From Bordetella genomosp. 9 (lineage in GTDB: Bacteria; Pseudomonadota; Gammaproteobacteria; Burkholderiales; Burkholderiaceae_B): a stretch of 64,000 nucleotides of DNA. A program made the position numbers and the translations under genes. Under the pieces are notes generated by a model. It saw nothing but the letters and a program-made list of their open reading frames with translations, ran no database searches and was not told where the DNA came from. Positions 63,599 to 64,000 of this stretch are shown piece by piece; position 1 is the first letter of the stretch, and each line of letters starts with the position of its first letter. The stretch covers positions 496,001 through 560,000 of the forward strand of contig NZ_NEVJ01000002.1 of assembly GCF_002261425.1 (NCBI RefSeq). Direction: 5' to 3'.

Positions 63599-63630
63599 CC
63601 TGGCGGGGGGCGGTCGCCCGCCGGGCCAGG
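63599..63630. terminator. Imperfect hairpin between bglX and folE
   Basis: CCTGGC and GCCAGG arms close an imperfect GC stem in a 62-nt spacer between convergent stops. Without a T-tract it is only a weak candidate for a bidirectional terminator. Confidence 0.3.
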
Positions 63631-63649
63631 GCATCGGTAGATCAACGGA

Positions 63650-64000
63650 TCAACGGATCAGGTTCAGGAATTCCGCCCGCGTGGCGGCGTTCTCGTGGAA
63701 TTCGCCCAGCATGACGGAGGTCACCATGGACGAGTTCTGTTTTTCGACGCCGCGCATCATCATGCACATGTGCTGCGCTTCGATGACCACCGCCACGCCG
63801 GCGGCGCCGGTCACCTGCAGGACGGCTTCTGCGATCTGGCGGCTGAGGTTTTCCTGGATCTGCAGGCGCCGGGCGAACATGTCGACGATGCGCGCGACCT
63901 TGGACAGGCCCAGCACCTTGCCGTTCGGCAGGTAGCCCACGTGGGCCTTGCCGATGAAGGGCAGCATGTGGTGCTCGCACAGGGAATACAGCTCGATGTT
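63650..64000 (-). CDS. folE: GTP cyclohydrolase I FolE (partial, 5' end outside window)
   Basis: The 116 C-terminal residues are present. [11 protein letters not shown] contributes the zinc Cys and His, [19 protein letters not shown] and [13 protein letters not shown] the remaining active-site residues (zinc Cys in HMCMMMRG), NLIR the end. The first enzyme of folate/tetrahydrobiopterin synthesis, converting GTP to dihydroneopterin triphosphate. Convergent with bglX. Confidence 0.95.
   Translation of the reverse strand, partial: NIELYSLCEHHMLPFIGKAHVGYLPNGKVLGLSKVARIVDMFARRLQIQENLSRQIAEAVLQVTGAAGVAVVIEAQHMCMMMRGVEKQNSSMVTSVMLGEFHENAATRAEFLNLIR

Overview
This is a high-GC chromosomal window from a betaproteobacterium of the Alcaligenaceae, most likely Bordetella or Achromobacter. 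The evidence is the core-gene arrangement (lptE-leuS, rpmB-rpmG, pdxJ-acpS-nagZ-uvrC-pgsA, a folE end), four separate Bug/TctC-type solute receptors, an Ohr/OhrR pair, and pervasive GC-rich third codon positions that create long antisense shadow frames. I see no rRNA, tRNA, CRISPR array, insertion sequence, phage gene or att site. Species assignment is inference.

Layout. 0-4.3 kb: lptE (cut by the window edge) and leuS on the minus strand, a small KGG-type protein and a hypothetical gene. 4.4-6.2 kb: ohr, ohrR and a GntR regulator, with a repeated promoter/operator element before ohr and ohrR. 6.2-10.1 kb: a catabolic patch (amidohydrolase, Bug receptor, ketoglutarate-semialdehyde-type dehydrogenase), probably controlled by the GntR protein. 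10.1-14 kb: a periplasmic binding protein with a low-complexity tail, rpmG, rpmB and a Bcr-type exporter. 14-17.9 kb: cyclopropane fatty acid synthase, a fused tautomerase, a thiolase and a spermidine-synthase-like protein. 17.9-23.7 kb: a malonate locus (matR, matA, a crotonase-fold protein, matB, Bug receptor) that converts malonate to malonyl-CoA and then acetyl-CoA. 23.7-29.8 kb: aldo/keto reductase, a TrpXYZ-like ABC transporter operon ending in a patatin, and an orphan regulator with a degenerate receiver. 30-37 kb: pdxJ-acpS-nagZ-uvrC-pgsA, an enolase-superfamily gene and a Bug receptor. 37-42.7 kb: queF, a YadGH-type exporter, and an hsp20-lon operon behind a sigma32-like promoter.

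42.9-63.6 kb is dominated by envelope and osmotic functions: two membrane proteins, a LysM/LytM lipoprotein, DegP, the OmpR-type two-component system next to it, trehalose synthesis (otsB-otsA), two large carbohydrate-active enzymes (GDE and GH63), a Lon-N-domain protein, a fused osmoprotectant ABC subunit, a Bug receptor, a Nudix hydrolase, a DUF1810 protein and a periplasmic GH3 beta-glucosidase. The window ends inside folE.

The most notable non-coding signals are a 14-bp GC-only tandem repeat family in four intergenic spacers, CTTAAG-type direct repeats that tie the two-component system to itself and to degP, a clean heat-shock promoter, and a rho-independent terminator that contains the start codon of the next gene. 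I found no convincing undescribed defence or mobile system.
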